A DNA stretch of 64,000 nucleotides from Roseibium sp. (GTDB lineage: Bacteria; Pseudomonadota; Alphaproteobacteria; Rhizobiales; Stappiaceae), in contig JAEPNV010000004.1 of NCBI GenBank assembly GCA_017643215.1, positions 248,001-312,000 on the forward strand, given 5' to 3'. Both the position numbers and the translations under genes were made by a program. A model generated the notes under the pieces. That model searched no databases. It saw only the letters and a program-made list of their open reading frames with translations, and was not told where the DNA came from. Positions 52,529 to 61,878 of the stretch are shown here, in pieces; positions within the stretch are counted from its first letter, which is position 1; every line of letters starts with the position of its first letter.

Positions 52529-53830
52529 ATGGAACAACCTGATGACGATCGGACATTGCGGGCGGCGAAACGGGTCCTGGGTCATATTCACGAGGTGATC
52601 GGCGCCGACTTTCCCTTTGAGCTATGGGATGGATCGCTCATTCCGCCGCAACCGTCCGGCGGCGGACTGCGGCTCGCACTTTCCGCGGACGCGCTGCCGC
52701 GCTTGCTCCGCTCGCCCAGGCTCGCCACGTTGATTGATCTTTATGCCCGCGGTGATATCGACCCGCGCGGCGGTACCTTGTTTGAGTTCGCCGCCAAACG
52801 GCCCGCCGTGAAGACCCGATCGCTGATCGGAAAACTCGACAAACGGCTTGTGGCCAGTTGTGCGTGGCAGCTTTTGTTTGCGCCGTCGGGTCGGAGTTCG
52901 GCGACAAATGGCAGGGGGCGGGCTGGCCCGGGCGATCAAGCATCGGGCAGCAAGAAGGCCGACATTGCCTTCCACTATGATGTGTCGAATGACTTCTACC
53001 GCCTCTTTCTCGACCCGGACCTTCTTTATACCTGCGCCTATTTCAAGGATTGGGACACCGACCTTGGAACCGCGCAGGCCGACAAGCTGGACATGATTTG
53101 CCGCAAGCTGCGTCTGAAGCCGGGTGACCGGTTGCTCGACATCGGGTGCGGCTGGGGCGCGCTGATCTGCCATGCGGCCGAAAAACACGGCGTTACCGCG
53201 GTGGGCGTGACCTTGTCTGAGGAACAAGCCGCGCTGGCCCGGAACCGCATACGGGAGCGTGGCCTGGAGGACAAAGTCACGGTCGAACTGAAGGACTTCC
53301 AATATGTGACCGGCCCGTTTGACAAGATCGCCTCGATCGGCATGTTTGAACATGTGGGGATCGACAACCACGATGACTATTTTCGTCAGGTCCGGCGTTT
53401 GCTGCGGCCCAGGGGGCTCTATCTCCACCATGCCATCACGCGCCGTGGCAAGAAGGACCTGAAGGCGTTCCGGCGCAAGCGGCCCGAATACCGCACCTTG
53501 GTGCGCTATATCTTTCCCGGTGGCGAAGTCGACCACATTGGTCTGACGCTCACACATCTGGAGGCTAACGGATTTGAAGTCCACGATGTGGAATGCTGGC
53601 GTGAGCATTATGCCCGCACCACCCGGCTTTGGGCGGAAAACCTGATGGCCAACAAGGACGCTGCGATCGCCGAAACGGACGCGGCGCGTTACCGGCTCTG
53701 GCTGGCCTACCTGACCGGTGTGTCGCTCGGGTTTCAGCGCGGAACGATATCGATTTTTCAAACGGTGACGTCCAGACGCGACAAGGGCCCGTCCGGCCTG
53801 CCGCCAACCCGGGAAGACCTTTATCGTTGA
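52529..53830 (+). CDS. cfa: Cyclopropane-fatty-acyl-phospholipid synthase family methyltransferase
   Basis: The 433-residue protein shows the Cfa arrangement: an N-terminal lipid-binding part, then the SAM-binding motif LLDIGCGWGALICHAA, the EHVGIDNHDDYF motif (FEHVG) and LHHAITRRGK. These enzymes methylenate unsaturated acyl chains of membrane phospholipids. Whether it makes cyclopropane or another methylated lipid cannot be decided. It follows the HPr gene in the same direction by 78 bases. Confidence 0.88.
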   Translation: MEQPDDDRTLRAAKRVLGHIHEVIGADFPFELWDGSLIPPQPSGGGLRLALSADALPRLLRSPRLATLIDLYARGDIDPRGGTLFEFAAKRPAVKTRSLIGKLDKRLVASCAWQLLFAPSGRSSATNGRGRAGPGDQASGSKKADIAFHYDVSNDFYRLFLDPDLLYTCAYFKDWDTDLGTAQADKLDMICRKLRLKPGDRLLDIGCGWGALICHAAEKHGVTAVGVTLSEEQAALARNRIRERGLEDKVTVELKDFQYVTGPFDKIASIGMFEHVGIDNHDDYFRQVRRLLRPRGLYLHHAITRRGKKDLKAFRRKRPEYRTLVRYIFPGGEVDHIGLTLTHLEANGFEVHDVECWREHYARTTRLWAENLMANKDAAIAETDAARYRLWLAYLTGVSLGFQRGTISIFQTVTSRRDKGPSGLPPTREDLYR

Positions 53831-53903
53831 AGACCGCGCGGCGGGCCTGCCTGTTGGCCTGGCGTGTGGCGATGGTCGCAATTAGGTATAGGCCTTGCAA
53901 TTG

Positions 53904-53967
53904 TGAACCTAATTAAGTTCAATAGAAAATAATGAACCAAAAAAGGTTCATAAAAACGAATTGAACT
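53904..53967. promoter_or_regulatory. Operator-like array of TGAAC half-sites upstream of the SatD gene
   Basis: Five copies of the half-site occur in 64 bases: TGAACC (53904-53909), AGTTCA (53916-53921), TGAACC (53933-53938), GGTTCA (53945-53950) and TGAACT (53962-53967). They make two inverted pairs with six-base spacers, whose centres lie 29 bases apart. The stretch is very AT-rich compared with both flanks. The arrangement fits cooperative binding of a dimeric regulator at the promoter. Confidence 0.6.
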
Positions 53968-53990
53968 GTGGAAAGGGCGGTATAGCGATC

Positions 53991-54707
53991 ATGCGTGCCG
54001 GCCGCGGCCCATGGAAATCGCGCGAAAGGATGCCGGAGGTGACTTCAGCAATCGCCAAAACGCTCTACGCAGTGGTTATGGGCGATATTGTCGAGAGCGA
54101 ACAGGCGCCATCCAAGCGTGTGCTGCACGATCACTTCAACACGGCAATCGACGCGGCCAATCGAAACCATGCGGATGTCATCGCTTCCCCCATGACAATT
54201 ACATTGGGCGATGAGTTTCAGGGGGTCGTCATGTCGCGCGGGTCAGCGTTCAAGGTCGTTCACGATCTTCGATTGTGCCTGCTCCGTCACAACGTGCAAT
54301 GCCGGTTTGTGATTGGTGACTTCAAGCCCGAGACGCCAATCAATCCGGACCGGGCCTGGAACATGCTTGGCAAGGGATTGGCGGAGGCCCGAGAACGGCT
54401 GGCGGAAAAGACGGATCCCAATGCTTACCGGTTTGTGCTTGGTGATGAACCTGCTTCGTCCGCCTTGCTGGATGCGGCTGGCTCTTCATTGACTTTTTTA
54501 GAAGGCGGCTGGACCAGAACGCAGCGCGCCCATGTGCTTGCACACTTCCTGGACCGTCTTTCCGTCCGTCAAATCGCAAATCAAAACGGGACCACTGAGC
54601 GGGCGGTATATAAAGTGCTCGGTGCGGCCCACTTGAATCTCTATCGCACGCAGCTTCAGGCGATCGAGGGCTTTTTGCGCGACTGTTCCCAGCAACCTGA
54701 CCCATAG
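53991..54707 (+). CDS. SatD family protein with C-terminal helix-turn-helix
   Basis: The protein (238 residues from the ATG at 53991; an ATG at 54030 is also possible) has the SatD signature: LYAVVMGDIVESEQ near the N-terminus, then PMTITLGDEFQGVV and DLRLCLLRHNVQCRFVIGDF. The C-terminal part has a helix-turn-helix like that of sigma-type regulators (LSVRQIANQNGTTERAVYKVL). SatD was first noted in a streptococcal acid-tolerance locus; its function is unknown. Lower GC than the neighbours. It is followed after 27 bases by a membrane protein that forms a recurrent partner of SatD. Confidence 0.85.
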   Translation: MRAGRGPWKSRERMPEVTSAIAKTLYAVVMGDIVESEQAPSKRVLHDHFNTAIDAANRNHADVIASPMTITLGDEFQGVVMSRGSAFKVVHDLRLCLLRHNVQCRFVIGDFKPETPINPDRAWNMLGKGLAEARERLAEKTDPNAYRFVLGDEPASSALLDAAGSSLTFLEGGWTRTQRAHVLAHFLDRLSVRQIANQNGTTERAVYKVLGAAHLNLYRTQLQAIEGFLRDCSQQPDP

Positions 54708-54734
54708 CCGCACCAAGACACGGAAGACGATCAG

Positions 54735-55250
54735 ATGGAACCGCTTTTTGTGTTCTTGGGCTATGTACTCTTCATTCCGCTGATCTGGCAGATCGGAAAC
54801 GCCATCATCAAATGGATCGTGTTTCGGGCGGTTGACGACAAGCTCGTCCTTGAACCTGAAAAACATGCCGAAGTGGTCCGTGGTGATGACATCGAAACGG
54901 CAGCTGCTCGTGTTCCAAAGATTGAGGACAGCGACGAAAAGGAACTAAAAGCCGGACGCGTTATTGGTCTTCTCGAGCGCGTCTTGATTGTCAGCGGACT
55001 CGTGCTTGATAAATGGGAAGTGCTGCTGGCGGTCGTCGCCCTGAAAACGGTCACGCGGTACAAGGAACTCGACACCAAGCTGAACGCCGAATATTTCCTG
55101 ATTGGGTCCCTGGCCAGCATTGTCTGGGCGATCGCAATGGCGGTCTGTCTGCTGCTTTACGACCAACTGGCCGGATGGAGCGTGTTTCCATCCAGCCTTC
55201 TGGGAAAACCGGGCAGGCTGGCACCGCAAATCTGGCCTGCGAATCTATGA
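54735..55250 (+). CDS. Membrane protein, DUF3307 C-terminal-like; partner of SatD
   Basis: The 171-residue protein has a membrane helix at 3-27 and another near 118-143. The middle block AGRVIGLLERVLIVSGLVLDKWE followed by ALKTVTRYKELD and AEYFLIGSLASIVWAIAM matches the conserved end of DUF3307 proteins, which are often encoded beside SatD. The large N-terminal membrane domain of DUF3307 is not present, so this is a short form. Function unknown. A ribosome site GGAAGA precedes the ATG. Confidence 0.75.
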   Translation: MEPLFVFLGYVLFIPLIWQIGNAIIKWIVFRAVDDKLVLEPEKHAEVVRGDDIETAAARVPKIEDSDEKELKAGRVIGLLERVLIVSGLVLDKWEVLLAVVALKTVTRYKELDTKLNAEYFLIGSLASIVWAIAMAVCLLLYDQLAGWSVFPSSLLGKPGRLAPQIWPANL

Positions 55251-55419
55251 TATAAAGAATTGTTTATATCTTTATTGTGGTATGCGGAAATGCGCGATAT
55301 AACGCGGCGATATCTGGCGGCCGACTGCGCATTGATTTCGGATCTTGGGCCGCGTTTTCCGGCCTTGGCTGGACCCAATTGGCCGGTAGAGTGACCGGCA
55401 ACGAATTTAGGACACCTAC

Positions 55420-56808
55420 ATGACCGACTTTATTGTGAAGGACATCAGCCTGGCCGACTGGGGCCGGACTGAAATTGAGATCGCCGAGCATGAGATGCCA
55501 GGCTTGATGGCATGCCGAGAAGAGTTCGGCGAGGCCAAGCCGCTCAAAGGCACGCGGATCGCCGGGTCCCTGCACATGACGATCCAAACCGCCGTGCTCA
55601 TCGAGACGCTGGTCGCGCTTGGTGCTGAAGTGCGCTGGGCGTCGTGCAACATTTTCTCCACCCAGGACCAGGCTGCTGCAGCGATTGCCGCCGCCGGTAT
55701 TCCCGTTTTCGCCGTCAAGGGCGAAACGCTGGAAGAGTATTGGGACTACGCCGACAAGATCTTCGACTTCGCCGAAGGCGCGAATATGATCCTCGACGAC
55801 GGCGGCGATGCGACGCTGTACATCCTGCTGGGTGCGCGGGTTGAAGCCGGTGAGACCGACCTCATCGAAAACCCGACCTCTGAGGAAGAGGAATGCTTGT
55901 TTGCGCAAATCAAAAAGCGCATGGCGGCAAATCCGGGCTGGTTTACCAAGCAGCGAGACCTGATCCAAGGCGTGACTGAAGAAACCACCACCGGCGTTCT
56001 GCGCCTTTACGACATGCAAAAGCGCGGGGATCTGCCGTTCCCGGCGATCAATGTCAATGACAGCGTGACGAAGTCAAAGTTCGACAACCGGTATGGCTGC
56101 CGGGAATCCCTTGTCGACGGGATCCGGCGCGGAACCGACGTGATGATGTCCGGCAAGGTCGCTGTCGTCTGCGGCTACGGTGATGTCGGCAAGGGCTCGG
56201 CCCAGTCGCTGGCCGGGGCGGGTGCTCGGGTGATCGTCACTGAAATCGATCCAATCTGTGCGCTGCAGGCGTCCATGGACGGTTACGAGGTCAAGACCAT
56301 CGAACAGGCGTTGCCCGAAGGCGATATCTATGTGACCGCCACTGGCAACAAGGACATTATTACCCTGGATCATATGCGCGGCATGAAAGACATGGCCATC
56401 GTGTGCAATATTGGCCACTTCGACAACGAGATTCAGGTCGCGGCGCTGAAGAACTTTAAGTGGCGGCCAGTCAAAGAACAGGTCGATATGGTCGAGTTTC
56501 CCGATGGCAAACGTATGATCCTGCTCTCGCAAGGCCGGCTGGTGAACCTTGGCAACGCGACCGGCCACCCGAGCTTTGTCATGTCCGCCAGCTTCACAAA
56601 CCAGGTGCTGGCGCAGATCGAACTGTGGAGCCGCGGGTCGCAATACAAAAACGAAGTCTATGTGTTGCCCAAACACCTGGACGAGAAGGTCGCGCGGCTG
56701 CATTTGGACAAGCTCGGCGCGACATTGACCGAGCTTTCGGACGAGCAATCCCAATATCTGGGGATTAGCAAAGAAGGGCCTTTCAAGGCAGAGCACTACA
56801 AATACTGA
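55420..56808 (+). CDS. ahcY: Adenosylhomocysteinase
   Basis: AhcY splits S-adenosylhomocysteine into adenosine and homocysteine, closing the methylation cycle. The 462-residue protein has [35 protein letters not shown], the NAD-binding [16 protein letters not shown] and the C-terminal [10 protein letters not shown]. The ribosome site TAGGA is well placed. I looked upstream (55251-55419) for an SAH or SAM riboswitch and saw no convincing match. Confidence 0.98.
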   Translation: MTDFIVKDISLADWGRTEIEIAEHEMPGLMACREEFGEAKPLKGTRIAGSLHMTIQTAVLIETLVALGAEVRWASCNIFSTQDQAAAAIAAAGIPVFAVKGETLEEYWDYADKIFDFAEGANMILDDGGDATLYILLGARVEAGETDLIENPTSEEEECLFAQIKKRMAANPGWFTKQRDLIQGVTEETTTGVLRLYDMQKRGDLPFPAINVNDSVTKSKFDNRYGCRESLVDGIRRGTDVMMSGKVAVVCGYGDVGKGSAQSLAGAGARVIVTEIDPICALQASMDGYEVKTIEQALPEGDIYVTATGNKDIITLDHMRGMKDMAIVCNIGHFDNEIQVAALKNFKWRPVKEQVDMVEFPDGKRMILLSQGRLVNLGNATGHPSFVMSASFTNQVLAQIELWSRGSQYKNEVYVLPKHLDEKVARLHLDKLGATLTELSDEQSQYLGISKEGPFKAEHYKY

Positions 56809-56869
56809 TTCGATCGCGGCTTGGCCGCTAGATATAGTATGTGCATCGGTGCGGCGATTCCGCCGCTCC

Positions 56870-56904
56870 TTAACGGGATTCATCGTTTCGGTGGGTCCCG
56901 TTAA
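56870..56904. other. Inverted repeat between ahcY and divL
   Basis: TTAACGGGA (56870-56878) and TCCCGTTAA (56896-56904) form a perfect nine-pair stem with a 17-base loop, 62 bases after the ahcY stop. The following CTTTTC is a weak T run, so it might end ahcY transcription, or be an operator. A second inverted repeat, GATTCGC/GCGAATC, lies at 56931-56937 and 56956-56962. Confidence 0.45.
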
Positions 56905-57056
56905 CTTTTCGGCAAGAGACTCTTCTGCGCGATTCGCAAAAAGGTTATGGTTTTAGCGAATCAGTGGCCAGGAGGCACACGGCTCTGATTTGCCTCCCAG
57001 AATGACCGGAGGCCCCCGACATTCCGGGGCAAGAGGCGGCGTAAGGGGATCATGGA

Positions 57057-59567
57057 ATGCCGGCAGGCGGCTTGGACGGCGAGCGGTTTTGCGCGCCGTT
57101 GCGGGGAAGGATTCTGGCGACAGCACGGATGGTCGGCGCAGCGGCCGGCGTGACCGTGGCGGCGCAGGCTGCCCAGGCGGCCGATGGCGCGGCGCTGTCC
57201 CTCGCTGCGATCCAGCCGGAAGAAATGATGGTGTTCGGCGCCATTGGCGGCATGTGCGCCTTTGCGTTGACATCCGCCGTCGCCCTGGTCCGCCACCGCC
57301 GATTTGCAGGCCGGCTCGCGGACCGGCTGCGGCGCGAAAAAAGCGAGCTAAAACTGCAAGTTGACCGGCTTGAGTCGATGCTGAACACGGACGAGCAGCG
57401 CGTCATCGTGTGGACCGGGGACGGCGCCGTGCCCCAGGTTTGGGGCATTTTGCCGGAGCAGTCCGGCGTGCCGCGTGCCACCAACCAGCTACTCGCCTTT
57501 GGCAACTGGCTGTCCGCCAAGTGTTCGGCTGACCTTGAACGCCGCCTTGATGCACTATTCAGCCGTGGTGAGGCATTCTCAACGACATTGAAGACCCGGA
57601 TCGGCAGCTATGTGGAGGCCATGGGCCGGACCACGGGCGGTGCGGTCGTGCTTCGGCTTCGGGATTTGACCGGCGAACGGCAGATGCAGGCCGAGCTTGC
57701 GGCCCGCAATGCGCGCATTTCCGGCGAACTGCACATGTTGCATGCCTTGTTGAACGCAATGCCTGCCCCGGCCTGGCAGAGGGATGCGGAAGGCAATCTG
57801 ATCTGGGCGAACCAGGCTTATGCCGACGCTGTCGACGCACCGGACGCAAGAGCCGCAGTGCGCGACGGTACAGACTTCCTCGACGCCGGGGCGCGCGGTG
57901 CGATGGCCAAGGACCGCGATGATGACGGGTGTTTCCACTCCCGTATGCCGATCGTCACCGCCGGGGAACGAAAGGTCTATGAGGTGACCGACGTCAGCGC
58001 AAATGTGGGTGCGGCCGGAATTGCCGTCGATATCAGCGAACTCAATCAGGTGCGCAAGGAGCTCTCTCGCGCTGAAGAGTTTCACGGCCGTACGCTGGAT
58101 CAACTGGCGACCGCCGTGGCGATCTACGGCGGTGACCGTAAACTTCAGTTCTATAACGCGGCTTTCCGGCAGCTATGGGACCTCGATCCGTCGGTTCTGG
58201 ACAGTGGGCCGGAAGACGGCGCTGTCCTTGACATGCTCCGCGCTGGGCGCAAACTGCCGGAACAAGCCGACTACAGGGTCTGGCGCACCAAAATGCTGGA
58301 AAGCTACCAATCGGTCGAGGCGACCGAGAGCTGGTGGCATTTGCCGGATGGCCGCACGTTGCGGGTGATTGCCAATCCGCATCCGCAAGGCGGCGTGACC
58401 TACATCTACGAAAATGTCACCGAACGGCTGGATCTGGAAAGCCGCTACAATGCACTGATCCGCGTTCAGGGCGAGACACTCGACAACTTGTCGGAGGCCG
58501 TTGCCGTGTTCGGCTCGGACGGACGCTTGCGCCTCTGGAATCCGGCATTTGGCCGTATCTGGAACCTTGCCGAGGACCAGCTGGCGACGATGCCGCATAT
58601 CAAGGAGATCCTCGAAGCCTGTGCCTTGCGTGCGCACGAACACACGGCATGGAGCCAGCTGGCTGAGAATGTCACCGGGCTTGTCGACAACCGGACCCAG
58701 GTCTCAGGCCGGATGGAACGCCACAACGGTGCCGTTCTGGACTACGCCACGGTCCCGCTGCCCGACGGCGGCACGCTTGTGACGTTTGTCGACGTGACGG
58801 ACAGCGTCAATGTGGAGCGGGCGCTGGTTGAAAAGAACGAGGCGCTGGAACAGACCGACCAGATCAAGAACGCCTTCATTCAGCACGTCTCTTATGAATT
58901 GCGCTCGCCCCTCAACAACATCATCGGGTTCGCCGAGCTGTTGGGTGATCCGCGGTTCGGCGACCTGTCGGCCAAACAGAGCGAATACGCCGACTATATC
59001 CTATCCTCGTCTTCAGCCTTGAAGGCGATTATCGACGACATCCTGGATCTCGCCACCCTGGACGCCGGGATCATGGAGTTGGAGCTTTCCGAGGTCGATG
59101 TCGCAGCCGCCGTCGAGGCAGCGGTGGTGGGTCTGAAGGATCGGCTTGTAGACGCACGGATCAATTTGCGCACTCATATTCCCGGTGATATCGGCATGAT
59201 GGTGGCGGACGAAAAGCGGCTCCGCCAAATCCTCTACAATCTGATTTCGAATGCCGTTCGTTATTCCAAGGAAGAGGGAACCGTCGACGTCACCTGCAGC
59301 CGGAAGCACGAAACGGTCGAGTTTGTCGTCAAGGACCATGGCTACGGCATTCCTGCCGAGATCCTCAGCCAGGTGTTCAACCGGTTTGTCGGTCACGACA
59401 CCGGCGCGCGGCGTCAGGGCGCCGGGCTCGGACTGGCCATCGTCAAAAGCTTCGTCGAGCTGCACGGCGGCAAGGTCGATATCGATTCAGTTGAAGAACG
59501 GGGGACGACCGTAACCTGCACGTTCCCTGCAAAGCCGGAATTGACCGGAAGTGTTGCGGCTGAGTGA
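57057..59567 (+). CDS. divL: DivL, tyrosine-containing histidine-kinase homologue of the cell-cycle phosphorelay
   Basis: The 836-residue protein has an N-terminal membrane helix (about 56-78), PAS domains (about 225-330, 345-460 and 470-590), a dimerisation helix and an HATPase domain (about 690-825, NLISNAVRYSKEEGT, DHGYGIPAE, GAGLGLAIVKSF). The site of the phospho-histidine reads HVSYELRSPLNN: tyrosine Y613 replaces the histidine. That substitution is the hallmark of DivL, which acts with DivK, CckA and CtrA in alphaproteobacterial cell-cycle control. Location beside ahcY and tsaE is also typical of rhizobia. Confidence 0.93.
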   Translation: MPAGGLDGERFCAPLRGRILATARMVGAAAGVTVAAQAAQAADGAALSLAAIQPEEMMVFGAIGGMCAFALTSAVALVRHRRFAGRLADRLRREKSELKLQVDRLESMLNTDEQRVIVWTGDGAVPQVWGILPEQSGVPRATNQLLAFGNWLSAKCSADLERRLDALFSRGEAFSTTLKTRIGSYVEAMGRTTGGAVVLRLRDLTGERQMQAELAARNARISGELHMLHALLNAMPAPAWQRDAEGNLIWANQAYADAVDAPDARAAVRDGTDFLDAGARGAMAKDRDDDGCFHSRMPIVTAGERKVYEVTDVSANVGAAGIAVDISELNQVRKELSRAEEFHGRTLDQLATAVAIYGGDRKLQFYNAAFRQLWDLDPSVLDSGPEDGAVLDMLRAGRKLPEQADYRVWRTKMLESYQSVEATESWWHLPDGRTLRVIANPHPQGGVTYIYENVTERLDLESRYNALIRVQGETLDNLSEAVAVFGSDGRLRLWNPAFGRIWNLAEDQLATMPHIKEILEACALRAHEHTAWSQLAENVTGLVDNRTQVSGRMERHNGAVLDYATVPLPDGGTLVTFVDVTDSVNVERALVEKNEALEQTDQIKNAFIQHVSYELRSPLNNIIGFAELLGDPRFGDLSAKQSEYADYILSSSSALKAIIDDILDLATLDAGIMELELSEVDVAAAVEAAVVGLKDRLVDARINLRTHIPGDIGMMVADEKRLRQILYNLISNAVRYSKEEGTVDVTCSRKHETVEFVVKDHGYGIPAEILSQVFNRFVGHDTGARRQGAGLGLAIVKSFVELHGGKVDIDSVEERGTTVTCTFPAKPELTGSVAAE

Positions 59568-59582
59568 TCTGGACGACGCCTC

Positions 59583-61121
59583 ATGTCCGGTCACCTTATC
59601 AAGCCGCTGACCTCGCCCCGCTTCTGCTTTTCCCTGAAGGATGAAGCCGCCACAATCCGGCTGGCCGAGGACATGGCCGCCATCCTGGCGCCTGGCGACG
59701 TCGTGCTCTTGTCCGGCGATCTTGGCGCTGGAAAATCAACCTTTGCCAGGGCGCTTTTAAGGAATCTGGCCAAGGACCCCGATCTGGAGGTGCCGAGCCC
59801 AACCTTCACACTCGTTCAGTCCTACGATTTCGGTCGACTGAGCGTTGTGCATGTCGATCTTTACCGTCTGGAGGAGGCGGAAGAGATCGAGCAATTGGGT
59901 GTGGATGAAGCGGTGCAATCGGGGGCGGCCTTGATCGAATGGCCGGAGATGGCCGAGGAATTTTTGCCAGATGGCGCCCTTTGGATCCAATTCGCGCACG
60001 TGCCCGGCGAGGAAACCGCTGAACGGGTTGTCCATATTGCGGTGCCGGCACCTGGTTGGGAGGATCGCCTTGAGCGGACCTTCGCGGCCCGGGCGCTTTT
60101 GGACGGTGCCGGGTACACCGGTGCGCATCGCCAGCACTTGGCGGGTGATGCGTCTATCCGCCGGTTTGAGCGGATCGACCTTGGTGCGGAAAGCGCCGTT
60201 TTGATGGATTGGCCGGAACCGACCGGCGGGGCCGGCACAGCCGAAGCGCTGAGCTACGATAAAAAAGTGCACCTTGCGCCGGATTGCCGCGCATTTGTGG
60301 CGGTGGCCGGCGAGTTGCGGCGGCGCGGGTTCGGGGCTCCGGAAATCTATGCGGCCGACATGAAGGCCGGCCTGCTGCTTCTGGAAAACCTCGGGTCCGA
60401 AGGCGTGGTCGATGCGCACGGTCCAATTCCGGACCGTTATCATGCGGCGATTGAGGTCCTTGTCGAACTCCACAGCCGGTCCATGCCGGACGAGGTTCGT
60501 CTTGCTGACAACTCCGTATACCGCCTCGCTGCTTATGACACCCGGGCATTTGTAACGGAAGCGGAGCTTTATCTCGACTGGTACCACCGGCATAAATTGG
60601 GGCGGCCGGTCGACCATGCGGTACGGCAGGAATTTGGCCGCCTATGGACGGCGGTCCTTCAGAACCTGCCGGATGAAACCACTTGGGTCTTGCGGGACTA
60701 CCACTCGCCGAACCTGCTCTGGCGCTCGAAGAAGACCGGTTTGGAACAGGTTGGATTGATCGACGTCCAGGACGCCGTCATTGGGCCGGCGGCCTACGAT
60801 GTAGCGTCATTGACGTTCGACGCACGGGTGGATGTGCCCGCCGATCTGGAAAATGCCCTTTATTGCGGATATGTAAAATCACGCGGCGCGGCTGACCCGA
60901 GCTTTGATCAGGCCGGCTTCGCCGCCGCCTATGCCGTGATGGCCGCGCAACGGACGACCAAGATCCTGGGTATTTTTGTCCGCCTTGCACAGCGTGATGG
61001 CAAACAGGCGTATGTGCGCCACATCCCGCGCCTGGTCGGATATATGGGCCGGATTGTCCGGGATCCTGTACTTGAAGATCTCAAGGCATGGTTCGACCGC
61101 AACGGGCTGTTCTCAAGCTAA
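59583..61121 (+). CDS. TsaE fused to AmgK-type sugar kinase
   Basis: The 512-residue protein is a fusion. Residues 1-155 are TsaE, the ATPase of the t6A37 tRNA modification complex, with P-loop GDLGAGKS (45-52) and SPTFTLVQSYDFG. Residues about 165-512 are an aminoglycoside-phosphotransferase-type kinase resembling AmgK, with WVLRDYHSPNLLWR (catalytic Asp region) and LIDVQDAVIGPAAYD. AmgK phosphorylates N-acetylmuramate or N-acetylglucosamine at C1 in peptidoglycan recycling. The next gene encodes the matching uridylyltransferase, which supports the assignment. Confidence 0.92.
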   Translation: MSGHLIKPLTSPRFCFSLKDEAATIRLAEDMAAILAPGDVVLLSGDLGAGKSTFARALLRNLAKDPDLEVPSPTFTLVQSYDFGRLSVVHVDLYRLEEAEEIEQLGVDEAVQSGAALIEWPEMAEEFLPDGALWIQFAHVPGEETAERVVHIAVPAPGWEDRLERTFAARALLDGAGYTGAHRQHLAGDASIRRFERIDLGAESAVLMDWPEPTGGAGTAEALSYDKKVHLAPDCRAFVAVAGELRRRGFGAPEIYAADMKAGLLLLENLGSEGVVDAHGPIPDRYHAAIEVLVELHSRSMPDEVRLADNSVYRLAAYDTRAFVTEAELYLDWYHRHKLGRPVDHAVRQEFGRLWTAVLQNLPDETTWVLRDYHSPNLLWRSKKTGLEQVGLIDVQDAVIGPAAYDVASLTFDARVDVPADLENALYCGYVKSRGAADPSFDQAGFAAAYAVMAAQRTTKILGIFVRLAQRDGKQAYVRHIPRLVGYMGRIVRDPVLEDLKAWFDRNGLFSS

Positions 61122-61140
61122 AACCGCGGAGCGAGGAAGA

Positions 61141-61875
61141 ATGGCAGACACGCGTTTTCGGCCCACACATGCGATGATCCTGGCCGCCGGCCGGGGCAAA
61201 CGCATGCGGCCGTTGACCGCCACCACGCCCAAACCCCTGATTGAGGTGAACGGCCGGGCTCTGATCGATCACGGGCTTGACCGGCTCACGTTGGCCGGGG
61301 TCAAGGCCTGTGTCGTGAACGTTCATTACCTTGCCGATCTGGTCGAGGTTCATGTCCGGCGCAGAAACGACATGGACATCCTCATATCGGACGAGCGCGA
61401 CATGTTGCTGGACACCGGCGGTGGCATCAAGAACGCCTTGCCGCTCCTCGGACCGGACCCGTTTTTCCAGCTCAATTCCGATACGGCCTATTGGATCGAG
61501 GGCGTCAAGCCGAACCTGGAGCATATGATCGATGCGTGGGATGCCAGCCGGATGGACGCGCTGCTCCTGGTGGCGGAAACGGTCAAGGCTGTCGGCTACA
61601 ACGGGCGCGGCGATTTTGAGATGGCCAAGGACGGCAGTTTGAGCCGCCGTCCGGAACGTGGCGTGACGCCGTTCGCCTATGCCGGCGCGGCCATCTTGCA
61701 CCCGCGTTTTTTTGACGATGCGCCGGACGGTGTGTTTTCCATGAATGTCCTGTTCGACCGGGCCATTGAGAATGGCCGTTTGTTCGGCGTTCAAATGGAA
61801 GGCGTCTGGTTGCACATCGGCACGCCCGATGCGATCCGCGACGCGGAATATGCCGTGCGCGAGAGCGCCGCTTGA
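61141..61875 (+). CDS. murU: MurU-type nucleotidyltransferase
   Basis: The 244-residue protein has the sugar-1-phosphate nucleotidyltransferase signature AMILAAGRGKRMRPLTATTPKPL and the metal-binding QLNSDTAYWIEG. In the AmgK-MurU recycling pathway MurU makes UDP-N-acetylmuramate from the 1-phosphate. It follows the TsaE-AmgK fusion by 19 bases with the ribosome site GAGGAAG, so it is in the same operon. A role in nucleotide-sugar synthesis other than recycling is possible. Confidence 0.88.
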   Translation: MADTRFRPTHAMILAAGRGKRMRPLTATTPKPLIEVNGRALIDHGLDRLTLAGVKACVVNVHYLADLVEVHVRRRNDMDILISDERDMLLDTGGGIKNALPLLGPDPFFQLNSDTAYWIEGVKPNLEHMIDAWDASRMDALLLVAETVKAVGYNGRGDFEMAKDGSLSRRPERGVTPFAYAGAAILHPRFFDDAPDGVFSMNVLFDRAIENGRLFGVQMEGVWLHIGTPDAIRDAEYAVRESAA

Positions 61876-61878
61876 CCG

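Noticed and set aside
55251..55419. SAH or SAM riboswitch upstream of ahcY
   Set aside because: Location suggested it, but neither the conserved core nor a convincing pseudoknot layout is visible.
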